A stretch of 64,000 nucleotides of DNA from an uncultured bacterium (GTDB taxonomy: Bacteria > Actinomycetota > Coriobacteriia > Coriobacteriales > Coriobacteriaceae). This document shows positions 46,509 to 55,987 of this stretch, one piece after another. The stretch covers positions 33,529-97,528 of the forward strand of contig CAJMPY010000006.1 of NCBI GenBank assembly GCA_905215385.1. Reading direction: 5' to 3'. Within the stretch, counting starts at the first letter, position 1; every line of letters starts with the position of its first letter. The notes beneath the pieces were generated by a model. The model saw only the letters and a list, made by a program, of their open reading frames with translations. It was not told the origin of the DNA and did no database searches. The position numbers were made by a program, and so were the translations under genes.

Positions 46509-47345
46509 CTACTCACTCCCCTTCTCGTCGTTGGTGACGGGGATAAAGCCCGCCTCGCGAATCTGCTTGTCCATCTTTTCGGACGTCACATAGTCGATGT
46601 AATCCTGCGCCTGCTGCGAAGGCGCACCCTTCACAAAGAAGTAAAGGTCGCGTGAGATGGGATAGCCGCCGCTCGCGACCGTCTTCTCGGACGCCTCAAC
46701 ATGATTGACCGAGACGGCCTTGACCGAGGTCTTGGCGTTGAGGCTATCGACGAAGCCCAGCGAAATGTAGCCAATGGCACCGCGCGAACGAGATACCACG
46801 TCGCGCACCTGGCCCGTGCCCGAAAGAACGGCGGAGCGGCGATCGAACGGGGTGCCGTCCATCACGATGGTGCGGAATGCTTCACGCGTGCCAGACGCCT
46901 CGTCTCGGTTGATGACCTGAATCTTCAGGTCCTCGCCACCGACCTCTTTCCAATTAGTAATCTTGCCGGCATAGATATCGCGGAGCTGCTCGGTCGAGAG
47001 GTTATCGAGCGGGTTATCGTCGTTCACGATGACCGCGATACCGTCGTGGGCAATGACGATGGGAGTCAGGCCCAGATCCTGTTCGTCGGCATTGAGTCCA
47101 CGGGAGGAGCTGGCGATATCGGCCGTGCCAGCGCTGACGGCTTCGATGCCAGCGGAAGAGCCCAAACCGGAAACGAGCACGTCGATGCCGGTCTCCTCCT
47201 TAAAGCCCTCTGCCGCAATCTCGGCGATAGGAAGGCAGGTCGTGGAGCCGGCCACGGTAATGGAAGAGGTAGAAGATCCCGAAGAACAGGCGCACAGCGT
47301 AAGCGTAAGCACAGCGGCGCTCAGGACCGATACGATCTTTCTCAT
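46509..47345 (-). CDS. pstS: Phosphate-binding lipoprotein PstS
   Basis: 278 residues. A lipoprotein signal peptide (MRKIVSVLSAAVLTLTLCAC, lipobox LTLC) precedes the binding protein: ITVAGSTTCLPIAEIAAEGF (first phosphate loop), SSRGLNADEQ and INRDEASGTREAFRTIVM (second loop), the usual PstS pattern. Its ATG overlaps the pgeF stop by 4 bp, so the pst operon is co-translated with a division-cluster gene. Confidence 0.94.
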   Translation of the reverse strand: MRKIVSVLSAAVLTLTLCACSSGSSTSSITVAGSTTCLPIAEIAAEGFKEETGIDVLVSGLGSSAGIEAVSAGTADIASSSRGLNADEQDLGLTPIVIAHDGIAVIVNDDNPLDNLSTEQLRDIYAGKITNWKEVGGEDLKIQVINRDEASGTREAFRTIVMDGTPFDRRSAVLSGTGQVRDVVSRSRGAIGYISLGFVDSLNAKTSVKAVSVNHVEASEKTVASGGYPISRDLYFFVKGAPSQQAQDYIDYVTSEKMDKQIREAGFIPVTNDEKGSE

Positions 47346-48142
47346 AGCATCACGCCGATCGCAGCATGGCGCCCACAGGTGCCGTCCTCGTTACGGTAGG
47401 AATAAAAGCGGTCGTTCTGACGCACAGTCGAAAGCTGGGTATCCACGATATTATCCGCGTCCACACCGATATCTACCAACGCCTCACGAATGGCGGCAGA
47501 TAGATCGAGCATGCGAGAAGCGCCCGCATCGATGCACGAAAACTCGGCGGCAAAGCGGTCCATGAGTTCCTGGGATACCTCATATTCGTCAGCCAAGATA
47601 TGGGGGCCGATATAGGCGGAAACGTCGCTCGCATCGCAGCCGGCAGCATCGCAAAGCGCCTGGCACGCCTTGGCAGAAATACGTGCAATCGTGCCCTTCC
47701 AACCGGAGTGCACCACGGCAAACCCGCCGGGGGCCACCAGCACCACGGGAACGCAGTCGGCAAAGCAGAGCAGCACGGGCACGTCATGGGCCGTACAGAC
47801 GATGGCATCGCAGCCCTCAGCAATCTGCTCGCGAACAGCCTCAAGATCGTCGGCGCCGTTCGAAGTCACCGTAACGATATGGTCACCATGTACCTGATTG
47901 GGCACGAGCAGATTATGCTCGCACTCAGTGGCGCCCATAGCTTCGAGCGCTCGACGACGATTTTCTTGAACAGCAAAGGGGTCATCGCCTACATGCGAGC
48001 CCAGGTTGAGCGAGGAGTACGCATCTTCAGAAACGCCACCGGTGCGCTCGGTAAAGGCAAAACGGACATCGGATGTCGCGCCCTCCACCAACGTAACTCC
48101 ATCATGGTCGACACGCGAAACGTTGTCCGCACGTGCTGCCAT
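47342..48142 (-). CDS. pgeF: PgeF/YlmD family (laccase-domain) protein
   Basis: 266 residues from ATG 48142, with AGGAGG 9 bp upstream. The metal-site pattern of the family is present: NQVHGDHI, CFADCVPVVLVAPGG and VVHSGWKGT, ending 'STVRQNDRFYSYR' and 'CGRHAAIGVML'. Such proteins hydrolyse misplaced peptidoglycan precursors or act on purine nucleosides. Standard position after ftsZ; here pstS follows instead of yggS. Confidence 0.9.
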   Translation of the reverse strand: MAARADNVSRVDHDGVTLVEGATSDVRFAFTERTGGVSEDAYSSLNLGSHVGDDPFAVQENRRRALEAMGATECEHNLLVPNQVHGDHIVTVTSNGADDLEAVREQIAEGCDAIVCTAHDVPVLLCFADCVPVVLVAPGGFAVVHSGWKGTIARISAKACQALCDAAGCDASDVSAYIGPHILADEYEVSQELMDRFAAEFSCIDAGASRMLDLSAAIREALVDIGVDADNIVDTQLSTVRQNDRFYSYRNEDGTCGRHAAIGVML

Positions 48143-48300
48143 ACTAAAGCCTCCTAATAACACAAGTACCGCGGCGTCGCCGCGCAGTCCGCGTTTATAC
48201 GGCTGTCATACTTCCTTAAAAGGATACCCGCAGCGGTAGGGACCAAACGTAAAGGGAACGTAAGGAGATTGGAGGCTTTCGTTTACAAACGAGAAACAAA

Positions 48301-48330
48301 ACGGGGTGCATCCAAATGGACACACCCCGT
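48301..48330 (-). terminator. Terminator after ftsZ
   Basis: Stem ACGGGGTG/CACCCCGT with a 14-nt loop that is itself partly palindromic; TTTTGTTTC follows on the minus strand. It lies 22 bp after the ftsZ stop, so pgeF and pst need their own promoter or read-through. Confidence 0.8.
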
Positions 48331-48352
48331 GCAGGTCGTTGAGAAAAACGAA

Positions 48353-49507
48353 CTAGAAGCTACCGCGCTTCAGGAAGTCGGGAAGCTCGAACTGGTCGTT
48401 GCCAAAGTTGGGCAGCTCGGTACCACCGACGTTGCGGGTCGGAGCGGCCTGAGCCGGGCTGGCAGCCGGAGCGGTGCGCTGCGGCTCAGCGGAGGCAGCG
48501 GCCTTGCTCTGAGACTGCTGAGCAGCAAAGAGCTCATCCTGACGGTTGACATTGGAGTCGGAGAAGCCCGTAGCGATGACGGTGATACGCACCTGATCGC
48601 CCAGGGACTCGTCGACAACGGTACCGAAGATGATGTTGGCCTCGGGGTCGACGGCGTTGGCGACAACGTCGGCGGCGTCGCTGATCTCCTGGATGCCCAG
48701 GTCCTTGGAACCGGCGATGGAGAGCAGCACGCGCGTGGCACCATCGATGGAGCTCTCGAGCAGCGGGCTGGAGATGGCCTGCTGGGCAGCGTCGACGGCA
48801 CGAGTATCCCCAGAAGAGGTACCGATACCCATCATGGCGGTACCGGCCTGCTTCATGATGGTCTTAACATCGGCGAAGTCCAGGTTGATGATACCGGGGA
48901 CGGTGATGAGGTCGGTGATGCCCTGGGTGCCCTGGGAAAGGACGCCATCGGCAATCGCGAAGGCCTCGAGCATGGTGGTCTTCTTCTCGGCGATGTCGAG
49001 CAGCTTATCGTTAGGAATGACGATCATGGTGTCGACGCAATCGGAGAGGGTCTTGATGCCCTCCTCGGCGCTCTTCTTACGCTTGCGGCCCTCGAAGGTG
49101 AAGGGCTTGGTCACGACGGCGACGGTCAGTGCGCCGACCTCGTTCATCGCGATATCGGCAACGATGGGAGCAGCGCCGGTACCGGTGCCGCCGCCCTCGC
49201 CGCAGGTGATAAACACCATGTCGGCGCCAGCGAGCGCCTCGGCGATGTCGTCGCGGGACTCATCGGCAGCCTTGCGGCCAACCTCGGGATTGGCGCCGGC
49301 GCCCAGGCCGCGGGTAAGGTCGGTGCCGATGTGCACCTTGATATCGGCATCAGAGATCGCGAGTGCCTGAGCATCGGTGTTGATGGCAACAAACTCGACG
49401 CCGCGGATGCCCTCTTCGATCATTCGATTGACCGCGTTGGTACCGCCGCCGCCGACGCCGACCACCTTAATGACGGCAAGGTAGTTGTTGATCTCTGTCT
49501 CGTGCAT
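48353..49507 (-). CDS. ftsZ: Cell division protein FtsZ
   Basis: 384 residues from ATG 49507 (MHETEINNYLAVIKVVGVGG), with CGGAGGACC upstream. The GTPase box GEGGGTGTGAAPIVADIAM, the T7 loop 'NLDFADVKTIMKQAGTAMMG' and the tubulin-like C-terminal domain are intact. A variable Ala/Gln linker leads to the C-terminal peptide ELPDFLKRGSF, which binds SepF and FtsW. It forms the Z-ring. A 200-bp AT-rich gap with possible promoters precedes it. Confidence 0.96.
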   Translation of the reverse strand: MHETEINNYLAVIKVVGVGGGGTNAVNRMIEEGIRGVEFVAINTDAQALAISDADIKVHIGTDLTRGLGAGANPEVGRKAADESRDDIAEALAGADMVFITCGEGGGTGTGAAPIVADIAMNEVGALTVAVVTKPFTFEGRKRKKSAEEGIKTLSDCVDTMIVIPNDKLLDIAEKKTTMLEAFAIADGVLSQGTQGITDLITVPGIINLDFADVKTIMKQAGTAMMGIGTSSGDTRAVDAAQQAISSPLLESSIDGATRVLLSIAGSKDLGIQEISDAADVVANAVDPEANIIFGTVVDESLGDQVRITVIATGFSDSNVNRQDELFAAQQSQSKAAASAEPQRTAPAASPAQAAPTRNVGGTELPNFGNDQFELPDFLKRGSF

Positions 49508-49706
49508 GTCGGTCCTCCGAACAAAGGTTATAGCCATAGCATGGGTCGACCCCTGCGCACATTAACCTTCAGGTTGAAAGTAAATGCAAAGGTAAACCGT
49601 ATTATGTTTGCACATTATGAACGTATCAGTCAAATAATTGACCGTGAAAACCAAACAAACCAGATAAACGGCGTGGTATGGCCCCTCAACAAAGCATCAA
49701 CCAGCG
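49508..49706. other. AT-rich ftsQ-ftsZ intergenic region
   Basis: 199 bp without a gene and clearly AT-rich around 49590-49660. It is likely to hold a separate ftsZ promoter, common in division clusters. No single -35/-10 pair stands out enough to name. Confidence 0.5.
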
Positions 49707-50963
49707 CTACGAGGTCGGAGCATTCCTAAATGTGTAGTTGCCCGGAGAGCGCACATTGATATACGTTACGCCCTCTACCTGCGAAAGCAACTTGGTGACT
49801 ACGCGTTCCTTCTTGGCGATATCGTCCGAATCGCCCAGCGACACCTCAATGCCGTTATTGAGGTTTGCCGAGATGGCTTCGACCGAAGGCGTGGAAATAT
49901 CCTTGACTTGTCCCAAGAACTCGCTCGAAAAACCACGCACATAATCCAGGCCGGCCTTAACAGCTTTGGAGTTCACCGCCTGGCCGGAAACCGGAGCGAC
50001 ATCCGCCGAGACATCAGTCAACAGCACCGCGCCATAGTGCTTAGCGAGCGCCAGCGCGGCATCGATTCCGGTCAGGGTATTTGAGCCCTGCCCTGTCGTG
50101 ATGACGTTGCCCTGGTCGTCCACTTCGACCGACGTCGACAGTGGGGCGATCCAAGTGTCATCATCCCCGATGGCCCAAGCAAGGTCATCGGAGCTGATAT
50201 AGGCAATTGCGATGACCTTGCGCTCCATCGGCGTAATGATAAGCGTATGCGGGAACTGACGCTGGACATCTACGCCCGAGACCCACGGGTTCTGCTTGAG
50301 GTCCTCGGTAATCTGGTCGGGATCGACGTTAAAAAGCGACGTTCCCTCGGGCAAATCGATCAGCTGGATAGCATCGTGCTTCGTCACATGCTCGCTGCCT
50401 TGAATCTGAATATCAGTGGCGGTAAACAATCCAGAGTTAATCACCACGATGGCAACGACGACGAGCACGGCCAAGACGGCCAGAACGCCGCCCACGATTT
50501 TGCCTTTGCCTGTAACGACAGAAGCGGCGTCTGATGTTTTATTTACCATCGCCCCAAGTGAAGACAACGGGTTGACGCCTTTTTTACCCGAAGGCTTCTT
50601 GGCGGTAGCCGGCACCGATGTCAGCGAGCGCGGTTTCGATGCGCCCAGCGTGAGACCCGGACGCGCCGCTTTAGTTCCCGTCGAGGGCTTAGGAGCTGCC
50701 ATGGGACGGGCAGGCTTGGCGCCCATAACAGGCTTTGACGTCACCGAGGGACGCGAGGACTTTTTTGCGGCCGGACGATTACCGAGCTGAGAGCCGACGA
50801 CCGGACGACCGGCCTGTCGAGCATGCCCGACAGACTTAGAGTGCGCGACGGTATTGCGTTGAGGTTTGGCAGGCGCGCCGGAACGCCCTCCGGCGCGGCG
50901 GAAGGTGGGTTTCGATGCTCTAGAAGCCGAGGAATTTAACTTCCGGTCTGAGCTCGATGCCAT
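49707..50963 (-). CDS. ftsQ: Cell division protein FtsQ
   Basis: 418 residues, unusually long because of a 150-residue basic, Ser/Ala/Pro/Lys/Arg-rich N-terminal cytoplasmic tail (SASRASKPTFRRAGGRSGAP). One transmembrane helix lies at about 156-177. The POTRA domain follows (FTATDIQIQGSEHVTKHDAI), then the FtsQ beta domain (QRQFPHTLIITPMERKVIAI) and 'YINVRSPGNYTFRN'. It joins FtsB/FtsL in the divisome. The gene start overlaps the murB end by 44 bp. Confidence 0.9.
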   Translation of the reverse strand: MASSSDRKLNSSASRASKPTFRRAGGRSGAPAKPQRNTVAHSKSVGHARQAGRPVVGSQLGNRPAAKKSSRPSVTSKPVMGAKPARPMAAPKPSTGTKAARPGLTLGASKPRSLTSVPATAKKPSGKKGVNPLSSLGAMVNKTSDAASVVTGKGKIVGGVLAVLAVLVVVAIVVINSGLFTATDIQIQGSEHVTKHDAIQLIDLPEGTSLFNVDPDQITEDLKQNPWVSGVDVQRQFPHTLIITPMERKVIAIAYISSDDLAWAIGDDDTWIAPLSTSVEVDDQGNVITTGQGSNTLTGIDAALALAKHYGAVLLTDVSADVAPVSGQAVNSKAVKAGLDYVRGFSSEFLGQVKDISTPSVEAISANLNNGIEVSLGDSDDIAKKERVVTKLLSQVEGVTYINVRSPGNYTFRNAPTS

Positions 50964-51831
50964 ACGCCTCCCTCACCTTTCCGTGCACATGTCTGATAAC
51001 CGCGGCAACGTCATCGGCCGAGGCAGTTCCGTTATTAACGATAAAATTAGCGTGAACGGGCGAAACTTCCGCGCCGCCAATCGAAAAACCCTTTAATCCA
51101 CAATCCTCGATAAGCTTGCCCACACTCGCATCGGGCGGGTTACGAAAGACCGACCCGCAGGATGCGCGACCCATGGGCTGCGTACGTTTGCGCCTCGTCA
51201 GGTACCGTTCCATGCGCTCGCGAATGTCGGCCTTGGGCGCCGGTTTAAGCTTGAGTACGCACTCGAGGATGATCTCATTGCGGGGAAGGCTACATTCGCG
51301 GTAGCCCCAAGTGATCTCGGACCCCGCATAATGCTTGATACCAGATGCCGGGTCAAACGTTACGACATCCTCAACCAGCGAGCCAATCCACTCGGTCCGT
51401 GTGCCGGCATTCATAGATATCGCACCGCCGACCGAGCCAGGGATGCCAACGGCAAACTCAAGGCCCGAGAGGCTACGCGACAGGGCATCGTTGACCAGGC
51501 GCGCAAACATCACGCCCGCACCGACCGTCAGCGTACAACCGTCATCGGCAACAACCGTGCGCTGAAACTCACGTCCGAGCGAAATGACGGCGCCGCGATA
51601 ACCGCCATCGGCAACCAGCAGATTGGAGCCCTTGCCTATGATGACCCACGGCACCTGCTCGCGATCGAGCACCGCCACGGCGCGGCGAAGGGCATGATAG
51701 CTATGGCACGTCACAAAGAGGTCGGCCTTGCCGCCGATACGATAGCTCGTATGACGCGCAAGGCGCTCGTCCTCAATCACATCCGTGTCGATCATGCCCG
51801 AGAGCGCCATGACGGCGTTAAACAGACCCAT
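50920..51831 (-). CDS. murB: UDP-N-acetylenolpyruvoylglucosamine reductase MurB
   Basis: 303 residues. FAD site 'VIIGKGSNLLVADGGYRGAV', substrate site 'FAVGIPGSVGGAISMNAG', catalytic Ser region 'RASCGSVFRNP', then IEDCGLKGFSIGGAEVSPVH and NNGTASADDV. Type II-like. Reduces enolpyruvyl-GlcNAc to UDP-MurNAc. Confidence 0.95.
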   Translation of the reverse strand: MGLFNAVMALSGMIDTDVIEDERLARHTSYRIGGKADLFVTCHSYHALRRAVAVLDREQVPWVIIGKGSNLLVADGGYRGAVISLGREFQRTVVADDGCTLTVGAGVMFARLVNDALSRSLSGLEFAVGIPGSVGGAISMNAGTRTEWIGSLVEDVVTFDPASGIKHYAGSEITWGYRECSLPRNEIILECVLKLKPAPKADIRERMERYLTRRKRTQPMGRASCGSVFRNPPDASVGKLIEDCGLKGFSIGGAEVSPVHANFIVNNGTASADDVAAVIRHVHGKVREAYGIELRPEVKFLGF

Positions 51832-51836
51832 TAGAC

Positions 51837-53255
51837 TTAAGCGTCTTTCTTGGCAGTCAGATACTCAATGAACTCGGGACCGACGGTCGTAACGTCACCG
51901 GCACCCATAGTGAGCAGCAGGTCGCCCTCGCCCACCATCTGCTCGAGCTCCTGATTAAGCTCAAGACGGCTGGAACAGTACACGACCTCCTTGCCAGGAT
52001 GCTTGGCGCGCACGGTATCGGCGAGCATCTTAGAGGTGACACCCGGAATGGGCATCTCGCCAGCCGAGAACACATCAATCAGCAGCAGTTTATCGGCATT
52101 GGCAAATGCATCGGCAAAGTCGTCGCACAGGGCCTGCAGGCGCGAATAGCGGTGCGGCTGGAACACGACGTCGACGTGCTTGTAGCCCAGCGACGAAGCG
52201 GCAGCGAGCGTCGCCTTGATCTCGGTGGGGTGATGGCCGTAATCATCGACCACGGTGATGCCATCGATATCGCCCACGTGGGTAAAGCGACGGCGGACGC
52301 CCTCAAAGCTCGAGAGCGCCTTGGCGGCGGCGTCGATATCAAGGCCCAGGACATGTGCGACGGTGAGCACCGCCGTGGCGTTGAGCATGTTGTGGCGACC
52401 GGGATTGCTCTTGATCTCCACAGCATGCTCAGTGCCGTCCTCAAAGCGAACGATAAAGTCACTCTGGATGCCCTTAACATCCGGGTGCATGCAGACGATG
52501 TCGTTGCTCTCGGCAAAGCCGTAGGAAAGCACGTGACGGCCCGTCGACTTGGCGAGCTCGACCAGATGCGGGTCCTCGCCGCAGACGATGACAGTGCCGT
52601 CCTCGCCCACCAGGCTCATGAATTTGGCGAAAGTCGCCTCGATCTCCTCGATACCCGAGTAGTGATCGAGGTGGTCGGCCTCGACGTTGGTCACAATGAC
52701 TACGTTGGGGTTCAGGAACAGGAAGGAGCTGTCGGACTCGTCGGCCTCGGCGACAAAGTAGTCGCCCGAGCCGTTCTTGCCGTTCGTGTCATAGCCCTCG
52801 ACGATGCCACCGATCAAGAAGCTCGGATCCAGACCCATGCGGTCGAGCATGGTGGCGCACATCGAAGACGTGGTGGTCTTGCCATGCGTGCCGGCAACAG
52901 CGACGGTGGTGTAGCCGTGGCCCAAAGCAGAGAGCATCTTGGCACGGGGCCACACGGGAATACCAAGCTCGCGAGCGCGCACGAGTTCAGGGTTGGACTC
53001 CGGAATAGCGGTGGAGACAACAACCACGTCGGGCTTGACGTCGTCGATCGTGGCGGCCTCATGGCCCACATGCACCTTCACACCAGCGCGGGTGAGCTGG
53101 CGGATATAACGTGACGTCTTAAGGTCGGAGCCGGTAACGGCATAACCGCGTTCGTGCAGAACGAGGGCGATGCCGCTCATGCCGGCGCCGCCGATACCGA
53201 TAAAGTGGGCGCTCTTAAACTCGGGCGCGGAGGTTGCAGTCTGGGAATCAGCCAT
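51837..53255 (-). CDS. murC: UDP-MurNAc:L-alanine ligase MurC
   Basis: 472 residues from ATG 53255 (MADSQTATSAPEFKSAHFIG). N-terminal Rossmann IGIGGAGMSGIA, ATP site AVAGTHGKTTTSS, DYFVAEADESDSSFL, GRHNMLNATA, DDYGHHPTEIKATL and QPHRYSRL are diagnostic. Adds L-Ala to UDP-MurNAc. Confidence 0.96.
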   Translation of the reverse strand: MADSQTATSAPEFKSAHFIGIGGAGMSGIALVLHERGYAVTGSDLKTSRYIRQLTRAGVKVHVGHEAATIDDVKPDVVVVSTAIPESNPELVRARELGIPVWPRAKMLSALGHGYTTVAVAGTHGKTTTSSMCATMLDRMGLDPSFLIGGIVEGYDTNGKNGSGDYFVAEADESDSSFLFLNPNVVIVTNVEADHLDHYSGIEEIEATFAKFMSLVGEDGTVIVCGEDPHLVELAKSTGRHVLSYGFAESNDIVCMHPDVKGIQSDFIVRFEDGTEHAVEIKSNPGRHNMLNATAVLTVAHVLGLDIDAAAKALSSFEGVRRRFTHVGDIDGITVVDDYGHHPTEIKATLAAASSLGYKHVDVVFQPHRYSRLQALCDDFADAFANADKLLLIDVFSAGEMPIPGVTSKMLADTVRAKHPGKEVVYCSSRLELNQELEQMVGEGDLLLTMGAGDVTTVGPEFIEYLTAKKDA

Positions 53256-53352
53256 GTGCTCGTGTACTCCTTGCGTAAACACTGCCTGTAACCCGTTAAC
53301 TGTACCGCACCTACCGCATCAGCGCGAGGACGACCGACGATATCCCGTCTAA

Positions 53353-54468
53353 CTAACGCAAACCCTCTACCGCATCGGCCAGAAGAGCGGCGGCCCTATC
53401 CTGAGCCAGACCACGCGCCGCCTGACGCATGGCCTCGCGTGCCGCCGCATCATCGACCAGGTGCAGCAGCTCATCGGCAAAGGCAGAACCGTCGATATCG
53501 GCATCGGCGCAGAGCACGCCGGCCCCGGCGTCGACCAGATAACGGGCATTGGTGGTTTGGTGGTCGGCCGTCGCATGCGGATACGGCACGAGCACCGAGG
53601 GCACGGCGAGCGCAGCGATTTCGGCCACGCTCGATGCGCCCGAACGCGAGAGCACCAAATCGGCAGCAGCCAGCATATCGCCCATGTTGTCGATGTAGGG
53701 CAGGACGCGGTAACGCTTCGCCTCCTCGGGCGTCAGCGCCAAAGCGCGCTCGGTCTCCTCAAAGCCGTCGGCACCCGTCGAATGCAACACATAGAGGTTC
53801 TTGCGCGAAAGCAGCTCGTTTTTGAGCGAAACCACGCGCTCGTTGAGGTGCTGGGCGCCAAGTGAACCGCCAAAGACGAGCAGCAGCGTAGCGTCCTCGG
53901 GAACGCCAAGTGCCTTGCGGCCGCGAGCGCGATCGCCCTCGATCACCGAGCGACGTACGGGGTTGCCGGTCATGAGCACATGGTCAGGGTCGCCTTCGCG
54001 CTCAAAGACCGCGCGCGCTGCCGGCACCGAGATGCACACGCGGGCGGCGTGGGAGTTCATCATCTTGTTGGCCAGGCCCGGAACAGAGTTCTGCTCATGC
54101 AGCAGATACGGAACGCCCGCGCCCTTGCACCACCCCAGCAGCGGAACCTCGACATAGGCACCAAAACCGATGCCGGCATCGGGCTTGCCGACCTTTGAGA
54201 AATAACTGGCGAGCGCACGCTTGGCCTTGTTGACACGCCACAGCGAGGTCAGCGCCGTCCAAGGACGGGAGCGGTCGAAGCCCGTGACCGTAATGGGCAC
54301 AAAATCAAACCCGGCCTCGGGGACCAGACGACCCTCGAGCTTGCGCGACTGGCCCACGAACACAACGTAGTGACCACGGTCACGCAGCTCTTCGGCCAAG
54401 GCGAGCGCAGGGTTGATGTGTCCTGCCGTGCCGCCGGCTGCAATAGCAACGGTCATCTTATCGGTCAT
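53353..54468 (-). CDS. murG: UDP-GlcNAc:lipid I transferase MurG
   Basis: 371 residues from ATG 54468, with GAAGGGAC upstream. N-terminal glycine loop IAAGGTAGHINPALALAEEL and the second domain VFGGSLGAQHLNE, 'VLSRSGASSVAEIAALAVPS' and PHATADHQTTNAR match MurG. Makes lipid II at the inner membrane face. Overlaps the ftsW end by 11 bp. Confidence 0.95.
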   Translation of the reverse strand: MTDKMTVAIAAGGTAGHINPALALAEELRDRGHYVVFVGQSRKLEGRLVPEAGFDFVPITVTGFDRSRPWTALTSLWRVNKAKRALASYFSKVGKPDAGIGFGAYVEVPLLGWCKGAGVPYLLHEQNSVPGLANKMMNSHAARVCISVPAARAVFEREGDPDHVLMTGNPVRRSVIEGDRARGRKALGVPEDATLLLVFGGSLGAQHLNERVVSLKNELLSRKNLYVLHSTGADGFEETERALALTPEEAKRYRVLPYIDNMGDMLAAADLVLSRSGASSVAEIAALAVPSVLVPYPHATADHQTTNARYLVDAGAGVLCADADIDGSAFADELLHLVDDAAAREAMRQAARGLAQDRAAALLADAVEGLR

Positions 54469-55978
54469 GGTAGTCCCTTCGTACACGCGGTCCCTGGTCG
54501 TCGGTGCGCAGACGCGCCGACGGGTCCGAGTTCAAATCGATTCGATTATATCCGCCGCCCGCGTTGCGAGGGCTGGGGCGCTGCGGACGACCTTGCGGAG
54601 CCGTTCGCGGGCGTGGACGGGCTACCGGCTCGGATGCAGAACCATCCAGAACGGTAAAGCCGCTACGCGAAGGTCGTTCACCGCGCACATGGGCAACGCC
54701 GGCGGTGCTCTCGTCCATAACGGCAAAGCTCTCACGGCGGCGGTCATGCTCATCGCGGCGGGCGCTCTCGTACGAAACGCGCAGGATCAACCCGACGAGC
54801 ATAAGCGACACAATAATCGACGAGCCGCCGTAGCTAATAAACGGCAGCGGCTTGCCCGTCATGGGAAACACATTGAGAATGCCCAGCGCGTTGATCAAAA
54901 ACTGCACCGCAAGGATGACCGCGGAGCCAGACGCCATAAGCGCTCCGCGACGGTCGGTCGCCTGCTCGGCAATGCGAAACGCCGAGTAGATCAGCATCGC
55001 AAACACCAAGAAGAACAGCACGGTTCCGACAAAACCGGCCTCCTCGCCAATGATGGCCAGGATGTAGTCGTTGTGCGCCTCGGGCAGATACGAGTACTTC
55101 ATGGTTGAGTTGCCGATGCCACGGCCGAACAGGCCGCCCGAGGCAAAGGCCATGATGGCAAGCGTGGCCTGATAGCCGTCACCATACTCGTCGGCCCAAG
55201 GGTTCAAGGCAACCTGAATACGCACCATACGGTACGGCTCTGCAACAAGCGCAATCACGATCACGAGAATGCCGAAGATTATCACGCCGAGGATGAATTT
55301 GGGGTCGAGACCCGCGAACAACGCCATGCACATGAGGGTCAACAGGATGATCAGGACGGTACCGAAATCGGGCTGGATAAAGATCAGAAAGAGCGAAATG
55401 CCCAGGTAGATGCCCATCTTGCGAAGGAATTCGTTGATGTTGCCACCGGGCGAAAAGAAGCGGTCGAGCATGATGGCCGAATACGCGATGGCAAATGGCT
55501 TTAAAAACTCGGAAGGCTGGAACTGAATGCCGGCGATGTTGAGCCAGCGCGTGGCGCCACGGCTGCCGCTGCCCACCAAGAAAACCAGCAGAAGCAAGAG
55601 CATCATGCCGATAAGGAAGATCCTGAGCACATCCTCCACAAACCAGTTGTCCGGCAAAACGCGCACGATGGCAATCAGCGCTAGAACACCGATCGCGGTA
55701 AACGCGGCCTGTCGACCCAAAAAAAACGTCGCCGAGCCATTCTCGTGCAGTGCCTCGACCGAAGATGCCGAGTACACCATCAGCAGGCCAAAGCACACCA
55801 AGGTAAACAGGCAGGCCATGAATATCAAACGGGGGCGCATGATACGGGCGGGAACGCCGGCAATATAGCGTTCGCTAAACGTCTGCCCGCCGCGACCGGA
55901 ACGCGGATTGCTGCGCCGCGAGGAAGCACGGTCCGAGTCGGGCCTCCTCATACCTTGTCGGGGGCTCTCCTCTCTCAC
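54458..55978 (-). CDS. ftsW: Peptidoglycan glycosyltransferase FtsW
   Basis: 506 residues from GTG 55978; ATG 55951 is an alternative. Ten transmembrane helices with SEDS motifs: FQPSEFLKPFAIAYSAIMLD, LIFIQPDFGTVLIILLTLMC, AHNDYILAIIGEEAGFVGTV and ISYGGSSIIVSLMLVG. The C-terminal 100 residues are a basic, Arg/Pro-rich cytoplasmic tail. Works with the class B PBP encoded upstream. Confidence 0.93.
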   Translation of the reverse strand: MREESPRQGMRRPDSDRASSRRSNPRSGRGGQTFSERYIAGVPARIMRPRLIFMACLFTLVCFGLLMVYSASSVEALHENGSATFFLGRQAAFTAIGVLALIAIVRVLPDNWFVEDVLRIFLIGMMLLLLLVFLVGSGSRGATRWLNIAGIQFQPSEFLKPFAIAYSAIMLDRFFSPGGNINEFLRKMGIYLGISLFLIFIQPDFGTVLIILLTLMCMALFAGLDPKFILGVIIFGILVIVIALVAEPYRMVRIQVALNPWADEYGDGYQATLAIMAFASGGLFGRGIGNSTMKYSYLPEAHNDYILAIIGEEAGFVGTVLFFLVFAMLIYSAFRIAEQATDRRGALMASGSAVILAVQFLINALGILNVFPMTGKPLPFISYGGSSIIVSLMLVGLILRVSYESARRDEHDRRRESFAVMDESTAGVAHVRGERPSRSGFTVLDGSASEPVARPRPRTAPQGRPQRPSPRNAGGGYNRIDLNSDPSARLRTDDQGPRVRRDYHDR

Positions 55979-55987
55979 CGGCAGCCC

